DNA of 64,000 nucleotides from Bradyrhizobium hipponense (GTDB taxonomy: Bacteria; Pseudomonadota; Alphaproteobacteria; Rhizobiales; Xanthobacteraceae): contig NZ_VSTH01000062.1 of assembly GCF_008123965.1 (NCBI RefSeq), positions 1 through 64,000 of the forward strand, read 5' to 3'. This document shows positions 34,122 to 43,918 of this stretch, one piece after another (positions within the stretch are counted from its first letter, which is position 1; every line of letters begins with the position of its first letter). The translations under genes were made by a program, and so were the position numbers. The notes below the pieces were generated by a model. It did not search any database. It saw only the letters and a program-made list of their open reading frames with translations, and had not been told where the DNA came from.

Positions 34122-35291
34122 TTACTTCAGCGGCTCCAGCACGGAGACGTAGTTTGCGACCGCGGCGCCGCCCATGTTGAAGATGCCGCCGAGGGTGGCG
34201 TTCTTGAGCTGCATGCCCTCGGGTGCCTGGCCCGCAAGCTGCATCGCCGTCATCACGTGCATGGAGACGCCGGTGGCGCCGATCGGGTGGCCCTTGGCCT
34301 TCAGACCGCCGGACGGATTGACCGGCAGCTTGCCGTCCTTGAGCGTCCAGCCTTCCTTGATGGCGCGGGCGCCCTGCCCCTTCGGCGTCAGCCCCATCGC
34401 TTCGTACTCGATCAGCTCGGCGACAGTGAAGCAGTCATGGGTCTCGACGAAGGAGAGGTCGGTGAGCGCCACGCCCGCCTTCTCGAGCGCGCGCTGCCAA
34501 GCGACCGTGCAGCCCTCGAACTGGAGGATGTCGCGCTTGGACATCGGCAGAAAATCCTGCGCGTGCGCAGTGGCGCGGAAGCCGATCGACTTGCTCATGC
34601 CCTTGGCGGTCTCGGCATCGGCCAGCACCAGGGCGGCAGCGCCGTCGGAGACCAGCGAGCAGTCGGTGCGCTTCAAAGGACCGGCGACGTAAGGATTCTT
34701 CTCACTCTCGGCACGACAGAACTCGAAGCCGAAATCCTTGCGCATCTGGGCGTAGGGATTGGCGACGCCGTTCTTGTGGTTCTTGGCCGCGATCAGCGCC
34801 AGCGCATCGGACTGGTCGCCGTATTTCTGGAAATAGGAGCTGGCGATCTTGCCGAACACTCCGGCGAAGCCGCCGACGGTGTCGCCGTCCTCCGGCAGAT
34901 ACGACGCCTTCAGAAGATTCTTGCCGATCTCGGCGCTCGGCGTTCGCGTCATCTGCTCGACGCCGACGACCAGCACGATCCTGGCCGCCCCTGCGGCGAT
35001 CGCGCGAACCCCCTGGTGAACGGCGGCGGATCCCGTGGCGCAGGCGTTCTCGACACGGGTCGTCGGCTTGAAGCGCAGCTTCGGATCGGCCTGAAGCACC
35101 AGCGAGGCGGTAAAATCCTGCGGCGAGAAGCCGGCGTTGAAATGGCCGAGCACGATCTCGTCGACGTCGGAGGCGGAGATACCGGCATCGGCCATCGCCT
35201 CATTGGCAACGCGGGTCACGAGGCTTTCGACGGTTTCGGTGTCGAACTTGCCGAACGGCGTATGCGCCCATCCGACGATGCTGGCGGTCAT
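34122..35291 (-). CDS. Thiolase family protein (SCP-x/acetyl-CoA acetyltransferase-like)
   Basis: A 389-residue thiolase of the SCP2/SCP-x-like subfamily. The nucleophile cysteine lies in 'VENACATGSAAV' near residue 84. Further motifs are 'SLVSDGAAALVLAD' mid-protein, 'FVETHDCFTVAELIEYE' (histidine-containing) and 'NPSGGLKAKGHPIGATG' near the C terminus. The second ATG (35291) has AGGGAG at proper spacing, whereas the first (35297) is too close. It probably thiolytically cleaves branched or sterol-like 3-ketoacyl-CoAs, inferred from subfamily only. It stands apart from the sugar operon ending at 35350. Confidence 0.88.
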   Translation of the reverse strand: MTASIVGWAHTPFGKFDTETVESLVTRVANEAMADAGISASDVDEIVLGHFNAGFSPQDFTASLVLQADPKLRFKPTTRVENACATGSAAVHQGVRAIAAGAARIVLVVGVEQMTRTPSAEIGKNLLKASYLPEDGDTVGGFAGVFGKIASSYFQKYGDQSDALALIAAKNHKNGVANPYAQMRKDFGFEFCRAESEKNPYVAGPLKRTDCSLVSDGAAALVLADAETAKGMSKSIGFRATAHAQDFLPMSKRDILQFEGCTVAWQRALEKAGVALTDLSFVETHDCFTVAELIEYEAMGLTPKGQGARAIKEGWTLKDGKLPVNPSGGLKAKGHPIGATGVSMHVMTAMQLAGQAPEGMQLKNATLGGIFNMGGAAVANYVSVLEPLK

Positions 35292-35349
35292 GGTCATTCT
35301 CCCTAGGATCTCTTACTGACCTAAGTCTTAGCCCAAGGATGGCAAGACT

Positions 35350-36000
35350 TCACGCGGCTTTCAGGGCCTTCAGCGTGCGCTGGCAGATGGCAGTTATGCC
35401 GGCCCAGTTGCCGGCCCTGATCTCCGCGGCCGGGCACAGCCAGGAACCGCCGACCGCGACCACGTTGGGTTCGGCGAGCCAGCTCGCCGCATTGGCCTCG
35501 CCGATCCCGCCCGTGGGGCAGAACCGCACGTTCGGGAAGGGACCGCCGAGCGCGCGCAGGCCCTTGATGCCGCCGGCCTGCTCGGCCGGGAAGAATTTCG
35601 CGACGTCGAGGCCGTGGGCCAGCGCCATCATCAGCTCGGAGGCGGTAGCGATGCCCGGCGCGAACGGCAAGGCGCTGTCGGCCGCGGCCTTCAGCAGATC
35701 GGGGGTCAAACCGGGGCTGATGCCGAACTTGACGCCGAGCTTCTCGACACGGGCGAAGTCGGCCGGATTGAGGATCGTGCCGATGCCGACGTTGGCCTCG
35801 GGCACTTCAGCCATCATCGCCCTCGCCGCCTCGATCGCGACAGGGGTGCGCAGCGTCACTTCCAGCGTGCGGACGCCGCCGGCGACCAGCGCGCGCGCCA
35901 GCGGCACGGCATCCTGGATACGCTCGATGGTGAGAACGGGGATGACGGTCGCGTCCCGAAACAGCGCGACGAGGTGGTTTTGTTGGGCAGTCGTGGTCAT
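35350..36000 (-). CDS. eda: 2-dehydro-3-deoxy-6-phosphogluconate aldolase
   Basis: A class I aldolase cleaving KDPG (or KDPGal) to pyruvate and glyceraldehyde 3-phosphate. The 216-residue TIM barrel shows 'RTLEVTLRTPVA' (with the catalytic Glu) near residue 45, the Schiff-base lysine in 'LDVAKFFPAEQAGG' near 132, and phosphate-binding 'FCPTGGIGEANAASWL'. It is the last gene of the leftward seven-gene sugar operon, 12 bases after kdgK, whose product it would use. Confidence 0.93.
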   Translation of the reverse strand: MTTTAQQNHLVALFRDATVIPVLTIERIQDAVPLARALVAGGVRTLEVTLRTPVAIEAARAMMAEVPEANVGIGTILNPADFARVEKLGVKFGISPGLTPDLLKAAADSALPFAPGIATASELMMALAHGLDVAKFFPAEQAGGIKGLRALGGPFPNVRFCPTGGIGEANAASWLAEPNVVAVGGSWLCPAAEIRAGNWAGITAICQRTLKALKAA

Positions 36001-36012
36001 CGTTTCGCTTCT

Positions 36013-37002
36013 TTACTTGGTCGCCTGGCGTGACGCCGCCGGCCGGTGGCGTTTCTTCGGCGGCATGGCATAGCCCGGAATGATGGCGCCGGGATAGCAG
36101 ATCACGAGGCTGGCGAGCCGGTGTCCGGCCTGGGCGGCCTCGACCGGATCGGAACCGCCGAGCCGGGCCGCGATATAGGCCGCGGCAAAGCTGTCGCCGG
36201 CGGCGGTGGTGTCGGCCACGGGCCTGGTCATGGGTTCGGCATGCACCTTGCTCGTGCCGCCGGGAAAGCGCAGCAGGCTCACCGGCTCGGCGAGCCGGAA
36301 CACCAGCTCCGGCGAGGGAATGCGCGCCATCAACTGCTCGTGGCTCTCGCCGGGATAGAGCGCGAGCAAATCCTCGGTCGAGGTCAGCACGATATCGGCC
36401 GCGGCGAAGGCCGCCGCAAAAACCTCGCGAGCGACGTCGCGATCGGGCCACCCGCGCGCGCGAAAATTGGTGTCGAACACGAAGCGCGTGCCGAGCAGGC
36501 GCGCACGCTTGATCGCCGCAAACAGACGCTCGCGCCCGGCCGGCTCGTAGATCGACAGCGTGATGGCGGAGAGATAGACGATGTCGTAGCTCATCAGCGA
36601 GTTGAGCAGCTCGTCCGTCTCCGGCAGATCCATCAGCCGGCGCGCCGCGGCGCTGTCGCGCCAGTGAAAGAACTGCCGCTCGCCGTTTGCATCCAGCTGG
36701 ATCATGTAGAGGCCGGGCAGCTTCCCCGGTAGCCGCACGACGCGCCGGGTCCCGACCCCCTCCGCGGTCCAGGCCGCAATCATCTCATCGCTCAAGGCGT
36801 CATCGCCGAGCGCGGTGAAATAATCGACCTTGACCTCGAGCCGCGCGAGATAGACCGCCGTGTTGAGGGTGTCACCGCCAAATCCGCGCGAGTACAGGCC
36901 ACCGCCCTGCCCTTGTCCGCTGCTAGACGGGCCAGCAGAATGCCCGCCCTGGGCCTGCCGGAGCTCGACCATGCATTCGCCGATGCAAGCAACGCTCGCC
37001 AT
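36013..37002 (-). CDS. kdgK: PfkB-type 2-keto-3-deoxygluconate kinase
   Basis: A 329-residue ribokinase-family sugar kinase. 'GFGGDTLNTAVYLARL' near residue 42 is the first PfkB signature, and 'VADTTAAGDSFAAAYIAARLG' near 270 carries the catalytic Asp. The sequence 'GLYMIQLDANGERQFFHWR' is typical of KDG kinases, where the substrate carboxylate and keto group bind. Its product KDPG is the substrate of the adjacent eda aldolase. The ATG at 37002 is selected; a GTG at 37023 is possible and neither has a strong ribosome site. Confidence 0.9.
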   Translation of the reverse strand: MASVACIGECMVELRQAQGGHSAGPSSSGQGQGGGLYSRGFGGDTLNTAVYLARLEVKVDYFTALGDDALSDEMIAAWTAEGVGTRRVVRLPGKLPGLYMIQLDANGERQFFHWRDSAAARRLMDLPETDELLNSLMSYDIVYLSAITLSIYEPAGRERLFAAIKRARLLGTRFVFDTNFRARGWPDRDVAREVFAAAFAAADIVLTSTEDLLALYPGESHEQLMARIPSPELVFRLAEPVSLLRFPGGTSKVHAEPMTRPVADTTAAGDSFAAAYIAARLGGSDPVEAAQAGHRLASLVICYPGAIIPGYAMPPKKRHRPAASRQATK

Positions 37003-37026
37003 CACTTTTACCCGCTCGGTCACAGA

Positions 37027-38013
37027 TCAGGCGACGAAACTGCCGCCGAGCTCGTCTTCGATGTGAATGCGGATGATGTCGTCGAAGGACTTCTCGGCGG
37101 TGGTGAAGCCGAGCTCGAGCGCCCGCTTTGGGTTGAAATTACGCGGCCAGCCGCCGACGATGCCGACGATGAAGGGATCCGGCTCCCGTTTGATGCGGGC
37201 CGCGACCTTGTCGCCCGCGACCCGCCTCAACGCCGCGATCTGCTCGCCGACCGTGGCCGAGAGCCCCGGCATGGTCAGGTTGCGGCGCGGGCCGACCGCG
37301 GCGAGATCCATGGTGCCGGCATGGAGCAGGAAGCCGACGGCGGAACGCGGCGTCGCATGCCAGTGGCGGACGTCCTCGGAGACTGGCAGCACGACCTCCT
37401 TGCCGGCGAGCGGCTCACGCAGGATGCTGGAGAAGAAGCCCGATGCCGCCTTATTGGGCAGGCCGGGCCGGATGCAGATGGTCGGCAGGCGGATGCCGAT
37501 GCCATCGAGGAAGCCGCGGCGCGAATAATCGGCGAGCAGCAGTTCGCCGATCGCCTTCTGGGTCCCGTAGCTGAGCAGCGGCGTGTGGAAGAACTCATCG
37601 CCGATCGCGTCCGGGAACGGCGCGCCGAACACCGCGATCGAGGAGGTGAAGACCACACGCGGCTTGTAACCGCCGCCTGCGAGCCTGACAGCATCGAGCA
37701 GCATCCGGGTGCCGTCGAGATTGATGCGGTAGCCCTTGTCGAAGTCGAGCTCGGCTTCTCCCGAGACGATCGCGGCGAGGTGGAAGATCACATCCGGGCG
37801 GCCGGCGATCAGTTTTTCAGCCGCACCTAGGACGGCAAAGTCGCCCGACACCGTCTCGACGGCAAAACCGGCCTTTTCCGGCTTCTTCGGCTCGACCACG
37901 TCGTGCATGGTCAGCTTGGTGATGTCGCTCTTGCCGAGACGGCCGTCGCGCAACAGCCGTTCACACAATTTGCGGCCGACCATGCCGGCGGCGCCCAGAA
38001 CCAGAATGCGCAA
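37027..38013 (-). CDS. denD: NAD-dependent epimerase/dehydratase family, D-erythronate dehydrogenase-like
   Basis: A 328-residue extended SDR. The Rossmann motif 'LVLGAAGMVGRKL' is at the N terminus, 'VIFHLAAIVSGEAE' near 80, and the catalytic 'SYGTQKAIGELLL' (Y-x3-K) near 148. Overall it resembles DenD D-erythronate dehydrogenases, which oxidise a 2-hydroxy-aldonate. In this operon it could oxidise a sugar acid or uronate instead. It starts with TTG at 38013 preceded by AAGGAG at good spacing; the family N terminus begins exactly there. It is fifth in the leftward operon. Confidence 0.85.
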   Translation of the reverse strand: MRILVLGAAGMVGRKLCERLLRDGRLGKSDITKLTMHDVVEPKKPEKAGFAVETVSGDFAVLGAAEKLIAGRPDVIFHLAAIVSGEAELDFDKGYRINLDGTRMLLDAVRLAGGGYKPRVVFTSSIAVFGAPFPDAIGDEFFHTPLLSYGTQKAIGELLLADYSRRGFLDGIGIRLPTICIRPGLPNKAASGFFSSILREPLAGKEVVLPVSEDVRHWHATPRSAVGFLLHAGTMDLAAVGPRRNLTMPGLSATVGEQIAALRRVAGDKVAARIKREPDPFIVGIVGGWPRNFNPKRALELGFTTAEKSFDDIIRIHIEDELGGSFVA

Positions 38014-38117
38014 GAGCCTACTCCTTATTGTTGGCCGGAACGCGCTAATTGGCCGGAACGCGCCGCTCCTGGCACGTTCGCTTCGGTTTCCCTTGGCGCG
38101 CTCTCAATGCCCCGTGC

Positions 38118-39044
38118 TTATTCCTTCACGGCGCCGGTCATCGCCGACACATAATGCTCCACGAAGAAGGCGTAAAGGATGACCAGCGGCAGCGAGCCGG
38201 CCAAGGCGCCTGCCATCAGCGAGCCCCAGCGGTAGATATCGCCATCCACGAACTCGTTGACGATCGCGACCGGCACCGTCTTGTTGCTGGTCGATTGCAG
38301 GAAGGTCAGCGCGTAGATGAACTCGTTCCAGCACAGCGTGAAGCAGAAGATGAAAGCCGAGATCAGCCCGGGGATCGCGAGCGGCAGCACGATCTTGATC
38401 AGGATCTGCCAGCGGCTTGCACCGTCGATCAACGCGCACTCCTCGAGCTCGAAGGGAATGGTCTTGAAATAGCCCATCAACAGCCAGGTCGAGAACGGGA
38501 TCAGGATGGTGGGATAGGTCAGAATCAGGGCCATCGGCGAGTCGAACAGGCCGTACTGGAACACGACGGTGGCGAGCGGGATGAACAGGATCGAGGGCGG
38601 CACGAGATACGCGAGGAAGATCAGGCCGCCGACCAGATTGGCGCCCTTGTAGCGCAGCCGCACGATGGCATAGGCCGCAAGCACGCTCGCGATGATCGAC
38701 AGCACGGTGGCGCACACCGCCACATACATCGTGTTCCAGAGCCAGTGCGGGTAATAGCTTTCAAAAAGCAGCTTGTGGAAGTGCTTGAACGTTGGGCTCC
38801 AGGTCCAGAACGGGCTGTAGGTCTCCATGTCGAGCAGTTGCTCGTCCGGTTTCACCGAGGTCAGCGCCATCCAGTAGAACGGAAACAGCAGGATCACGAC
38901 GATGATCGTGAGCGGCAGATAGAGCGTCACGATCCGCCGCGGCACCGACTGCAGATAGCTCATGCCCTCGCTATGATCGGCCGTCGGCGAAGAGGCAGTC
39001 AGTACGGCTTTGAGATCGATGGATCTGGTGGGCAGGTCAGTCAT
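38118..39044 (-). CDS. Carbohydrate ABC transporter permease (MalG-type)
   Basis: A 308-residue inner-membrane permease with six hydrophobic helices. The EAA loop 'ECALIDGASRWQILIKIVLPLAIPGLIS' near residues 205-232 contacts the ATPase. A long cytoplasmic N terminus (about 30 residues) precedes the first helix 'IVTLYLPLTIIVVILLFPFYWMAL'. It overlaps the upstream permease gene by 8 bases, so the two are coupled. Together they form the channel of the sugar importer. Confidence 0.92.
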   Translation of the reverse strand: MTDLPTRSIDLKAVLTASSPTADHSEGMSYLQSVPRRIVTLYLPLTIIVVILLFPFYWMALTSVKPDEQLLDMETYSPFWTWSPTFKHFHKLLFESYYPHWLWNTMYVAVCATVLSIIASVLAAYAIVRLRYKGANLVGGLIFLAYLVPPSILFIPLATVVFQYGLFDSPMALILTYPTILIPFSTWLLMGYFKTIPFELEECALIDGASRWQILIKIVLPLAIPGLISAFIFCFTLCWNEFIYALTFLQSTSNKTVPVAIVNEFVDGDIYRWGSLMAGALAGSLPLVILYAFFVEHYVSAMTGAVKE

Positions 39045-40002
39045 TGCTTTCTCCCTGCTGCCATTTGCGGCGCTGCAAGCCGAACCAGGAGATCATGATG
39101 GCCGCGAGCAAGAAGGGAATCATGGCGCTGGAGATTGCGGCACCCTCCCCCAACTGTCCCGCGATGATCGCGCGCTGATAGGACAATGTCGCCATCAGAT
39201 GCGTGGCGTTGACCGGACCGCCGCGGGTCATCGCCCAGATCAACTGGAAATCGGTGAAGGTGAACAGCACCGAGAAGGTCATCACGACTGCGATGATCGG
39301 GGTGAGAAGCGGATAGGTGATGTAGCGGAACCTCTGCCAGCTGGAGGCGCCGTCGAGGGTTGCGGCTTCGTAGAGCGACGGGGACACGGTCTGTAGCCCC
39401 GCGAGCAACGTGATCGCGACGAAAGGCACGCCGCGCCAGATATTGGCGAAGATCACGCAGATCCGCGCCCAGGTCGTGTCGCCGAGGAAGTTGATGTTCT
39501 GGCTGATCAGGCCGAGATGCTTCAGCGACCAGGAGATGATCGAGAACTGGGAATCGAAGATCCACCAGAAGGCCAGCGCCGACAGCACCGTCGGTACGAT
39601 GAAGGGGATCAGGACCATCGCACGCAGCATCGCCTTGAACGGCATATTCTCGTTCAGGAGCAACGCAAGATACAGTCCGATCGCGAATTTGAGCGCGCTG
39701 GCGACGAAGGTATAGAGCAGCGTGTTGAACACCGACAGCCAAAAAATGGAATCATCCCAGAGCCACTCATAATTTTCCGTGGCGATGAAGTGCCCGACCC
39801 GACCGATACGGGTGTCGGTGAAGGACAGCCAGATGCCGAGCCCCAGCGGATAGGCCAGGAAGAAGATCAGGAACCCCATGGCCGGCAGCATGAACCAGAA
39901 ACCGAGCCAATTGCGGTTGTGCCTGAGCTGCTCCCAGGCGGTCGCCTCGCGAAGTTGAGGCTTGGCTCGGGGGGCAACTGCGATATCAGCCATACCCGAC
40001 AT
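39037..40002 (-). CDS. Carbohydrate ABC transporter permease (MalF/UgpA-type)
   Basis: A 321-residue permease with six predicted helices. The first is 'FWFMLPAMGFLIFFLAYPLGLGIW'. The EAA motif 'EAATLDGASSWQRFRYITYPLLTP' lies near residue 225-250. It is the partner of the MalG-type gene that follows with an 8-base overlap, and is preceded by the binding-protein gene. The set matches the CUT1 family of sugar importers. Confidence 0.92.
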   Translation of the reverse strand: MSGMADIAVAPRAKPQLREATAWEQLRHNRNWLGFWFMLPAMGFLIFFLAYPLGLGIWLSFTDTRIGRVGHFIATENYEWLWDDSIFWLSVFNTLLYTFVASALKFAIGLYLALLLNENMPFKAMLRAMVLIPFIVPTVLSALAFWWIFDSQFSIISWSLKHLGLISQNINFLGDTTWARICVIFANIWRGVPFVAITLLAGLQTVSPSLYEAATLDGASSWQRFRYITYPLLTPIIAVVMTFSVLFTFTDFQLIWAMTRGGPVNATHLMATLSYQRAIIAGQLGEGAAISSAMIPFLLAAIMISWFGLQRRKWQQGESND

Positions 40003-40053
40003 CCCTGATCGGAGTGCAAATGAGCGGGCGGCGAAACCGCCCGCTCCATGACA

Positions 40054-41373
40054 TTAGCGATAGATCCGCTTCAACTGCCGCTCGGCTTCCGTGACGGCGC
40101 CCTTGGCGTCCTTCGCCCCGGTGCAGTAGTTGGCGAACATGTCGACCACGATGAAATCCGCGATCGCGGTCGCAGCCTTCTCGCCCGGCGTGCCGATGCC
40201 CGACGCCGGTAGCGCGCGCTTGGAGGCTTCGGCAAACACCGCGTTCTTGGGATCCGCCGTCCACACCGGCGCACTATCGTAAGCATTCAGCGTGTGGGTC
40301 AGATAACCCCGCGCGCCCGACAGCCACTTCTCGAAATTTTCCTTCTCCAGCATGAACGCGGTGAAGGCCTTCGCGGCGTTCGGATATTTCGTGAAGTTGA
40401 AAGCGAGGATCGGAACCGTGAGCTGCAACTCGGTCGGCTTCCCGATCGGGCCCACAGGCCACAACGCGTGATAGGTATCTTCCGCAAGATCCTTCTTGGT
40501 CGCATCGTCCTTCGCGGCGACATAGATTGAGATACCGTTGGAGGTGCAGAAGAGCTCGCCGGCAAGAAACGCCTTGTTGTTGGAGGAATCGTTCCAGGAG
40601 GCGACGCCGGGGATGAAAGTGTCCGACAGCGCCTTGGCGTATTCCAGCGCCTTCAACGTCTCAGGCGAGTTGATGATGACCTTGTCGTCCTTGTCGACGG
40701 TCCAGGCGTTGTGACCCCAGAGGATCCAGTGCAGCCAGGCATTGGCGTCACCGCTGGCGTGTCCAAGCGCAAAACCGGCCGGCGTGTTGTTCGCCTTCAT
40801 GGCCTTGCACATTTCGAGGAAGCCAGGGAAATCCTTCGGAAACTCCTTGAACCCGGCCTTGTCAGTCGCCGACTTCCGGTAAGTCATATAGCCGCCGACG
40901 GTTGCGACGGGGATACCAAGCCAGTCATCGCCCTTCTTGCAGGTCTTGGCAGCGGCGTCGGTCCATCCGCCATACTTCTTGCCGAGATAGTCCGCGACGT
41001 CGTTCATCTTCAGAACCTTGGTCGGGAACAGCTGCGGCAGTGTGTGGAGGCCCCACGCCATGTCGAGACCCGAGCCGGTGTTGGCGGCCACGGACGCCTT
41101 CGGCTGCACGTCCTCGAAGGACTCGCTGAACACGTTCATGTCCGTACCCGTCGCGGCCTTGAACGCGGCAACCGTGGCATTGAACGCATCGTCTTCCGCC
41201 GGCACGAAGCGCTTCCAGCGCATCACCGTCAATTTGGCGCCCGCCTCGGCCTTCCAGGGCGAATCCGCCGCCCAGGCTTTTGCAAATTCGAACAGTGCCG
41301 GCCCGGTCAGTGCGCCGGTGGCAGCCAGTGCCGTTCCGCCTTGAAGCAGAGCCCGGCGGGTAAAGTCTTGCAT
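40054..41373 (-). CDS. Extracellular solute-binding protein (CUT1 type)
   Basis: A 439-residue periplasmic binding protein with a Tat-like leader ('DFTRRALLQGGTALAATGA', cleavage near 'AWAADS' around residue 36). Family 1 features such as 'FKAATGTDMNVFSESFED' and 'FAANYC' suit capture of a mono- or oligosaccharide or sugar acid. AGGGAGG precedes the ATG. Order ATPase, binding protein, permease, permease and the catabolic genes downstream tie its ligand to the sugar pathway; the ligand itself is unknown. Confidence 0.9.
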   Translation of the reverse strand: MQDFTRRALLQGGTALAATGALTGPALFEFAKAWAADSPWKAEAGAKLTVMRWKRFVPAEDDAFNATVAAFKAATGTDMNVFSESFEDVQPKASVAANTGSGLDMAWGLHTLPQLFPTKVLKMNDVADYLGKKYGGWTDAAAKTCKKGDDWLGIPVATVGGYMTYRKSATDKAGFKEFPKDFPGFLEMCKAMKANNTPAGFALGHASGDANAWLHWILWGHNAWTVDKDDKVIINSPETLKALEYAKALSDTFIPGVASWNDSSNNKAFLAGELFCTSNGISIYVAAKDDATKKDLAEDTYHALWPVGPIGKPTELQLTVPILAFNFTKYPNAAKAFTAFMLEKENFEKWLSGARGYLTHTLNAYDSAPVWTADPKNAVFAEASKRALPASGIGTPGEKAATAIADFIVVDMFANYCTGAKDAKGAVTEAERQLKRIYR

Positions 41374-41423
41374 AGTGTCCTCCCTGTGATGCTTTTTTTG
41401 TAGCTTGCTTTATTCAGCTCGCC

Positions 41424-42491
<1,068 letters not shown>

Positions 42492-42638
42492 CTAGCTCCC
42501 TCCTTCGACTCGACGACGCAGCTGTCGCGCCGCCACCGTCTTGTTTTTTCAGACTTCACCGAACGAAGCCCGACCTACTCGGGCGACATTGTCGGCAGTT
42601 TGCGCGGTTTTGGCAATTTGTCTTTGGTTAGTCGTTGG

Positions 42639-42652
42639 TGGTAGCGCTGTCA
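42639..42652. promoter_or_regulatory. LacI-family operator-like site, copy 1
   Basis: TGGTAGCGCTGTCA is palindromic around AGCGCT (10 of 14 positions symmetric), the usual form of LacI/GntR-type operators. It lies 42 bases before the LacI start and about 148 bases before the ABC ATPase start. A related site is at 43767-43780. Binding by the adjacent regulator is inferred. Confidence 0.55.
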
Positions 42653-42694
42653 ACGTTCCTTTGTTTGCGGGATCGACTGTGTTAAGAGCAATAT

Positions 42695-43795
42695 ATGGGT
42701 CGAAAGCGCACCAAGTCAGGCAAAATCCGGCTGGCGGAAGTCGCCGAGCACGCCGGTGTGAGCCCGATCACGGCCTCTCGCTTCTTTCGCAATCCCGAGG
42801 CGCTCTCGGTCGCCAAGCGGGCGCGGGTCGAAAGCGCGGCCAAGGAGCTCGGCTATGTACCGAACCTCGCGGCGCGCGCGCTGGCGTCGCATCGCACCGA
42901 AGTGATCGGCGTCCTGATCCCGTCACTGACCAACAACGTGTTCTCAGACGTGCTGCGCGGCATCTACGATGCATCCGAGGGCAACCGTTACTCGATCCAG
43001 CTGTCAAACACACGCTACAGCATCCTCCAGGAGGAAAAACTGCTGCGGCTGTTTCTCGCGCAGAAGCCGGCCGGGCTGATCGTCACCGGCATCGACCAGA
43101 CCGCGGAATCGCACGCGATGCTGGAGGCGGCCGACTGCCCGATCATGCAGATCATGGAAATCGGGCCCAATCCCGTCGATATGATGATCGGCTTTTCGCA
43201 CTATGATGCGGCCCGCGCTGCGATTGCGCACCTGTTCGAACAGGGCCATCGCAGAATCGGATTCCTCGGCGCGCGCATGGACCCGCGGGTGCAGCGGCGG
43301 CTCGACGGCTACCAGGCGGCCATGAAGGATGCGGGCCTGTTCGACCAGCGCCTGATCGTTGCCACGGCGACGCCGACCTCCGTCACGCTCGGCGGGGCGC
43401 TGTTCACTGATCTGCTGGCCAAGTCGCCCGATATCGATTCGGTGTTCTGCGCCAATGACGACCTCGCGCTCGGCGTGCTGTTTGAATGCCGCCGCCGCGA
43501 GATCGCGATCCCCGAGCAGATCGCCATTATCGGATTCAACGATCTGGAATTCATGGCCTCCGCCGTCCCCACCCTCACCAGCGTTCGCACCAACCGCTAC
43601 GAGATGGGCCGGATGGCCGCCACCATGCTGATCGATGCGATCGAGGGCCGCCGCCCGGAGCAACCGGTGCTCGACCTCGGCTTCAAGGTGATCGAACGTC
43701 AGAGTTCGCCGGCGCGGCGTTCGGACAGCAGGCCGGGCGCTTCCGGCGCAGGCGCCGCCAACAAAATGGTAGCGTTACCAAGCAGCCATGACTAG
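42695..43795 (+). CDS. LacI family transcriptional regulator (GntR/IdnR-like)
   Basis: A 366-residue LacI-type repressor. The N-terminal HTH is 'IRLAEVAEHAGVSPITASRFFRNPEALS' (residues about 11-38), then the hinge helix region 'ELGYVPNLAARALAS'. The periplasmic-binding-like effector core follows ('VIGVLIPSLTNNVFSD' and 'VFCANDDLALGVLFEC'). The sequence is close to gluconate-type (GntR) repressors, which sense sugar acids or phosphates. The C-terminal ~25 residues are a low-complexity tail whose codons also contain the second operator-like site. It lies between the transport operon and the dehydratase operon. Confidence 0.9.
   Translation: MGRKRTKSGKIRLAEVAEHAGVSPITASRFFRNPEALSVAKRARVESAAKELGYVPNLAARALASHRTEVIGVLIPSLTNNVFSDVLRGIYDASEGNRYSIQLSNTRYSILQEEKLLRLFLAQKPAGLIVTGIDQTAESHAMLEAADCPIMQIMEIGPNPVDMMIGFSHYDAARAAIAHLFEQGHRRIGFLGARMDPRVQRRLDGYQAAMKDAGLFDQRLIVATATPTSVTLGGALFTDLLAKSPDIDSVFCANDDLALGVLFECRRREIAIPEQIAIIGFNDLEFMASAVPTLTSVRTNRYEMGRMAATMLIDAIEGRRPEQPVLDLGFKVIERQSSPARRSDSRPGASGAGAANKMVALPSSHD
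43767..43780. promoter_or_regulatory. LacI-family operator-like site, copy 2
   Basis: TGGTAGCGTTACCA has TGGTA/TACCA arms and 12 of 14 symmetric positions. It lies inside the last codons of the LacI gene, 139 bases ahead of the dehydratase start, and shares TGGTAGCG with the site at 42639. It fits control of the dehydratase operon by the same regulator. Confidence 0.5.
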
Positions 43796-43918
43796 TATCG
43801 CATTTGTGAGGAAACCACCCGCCAGCGGGCCTGCGATTTATCGCGCGCGCCGTTGGGCATCGCACAAGCCGACACCCATAGGACCGACGCCCGTGCGTTT
43901 GCATTGCAGGAGAGATCA

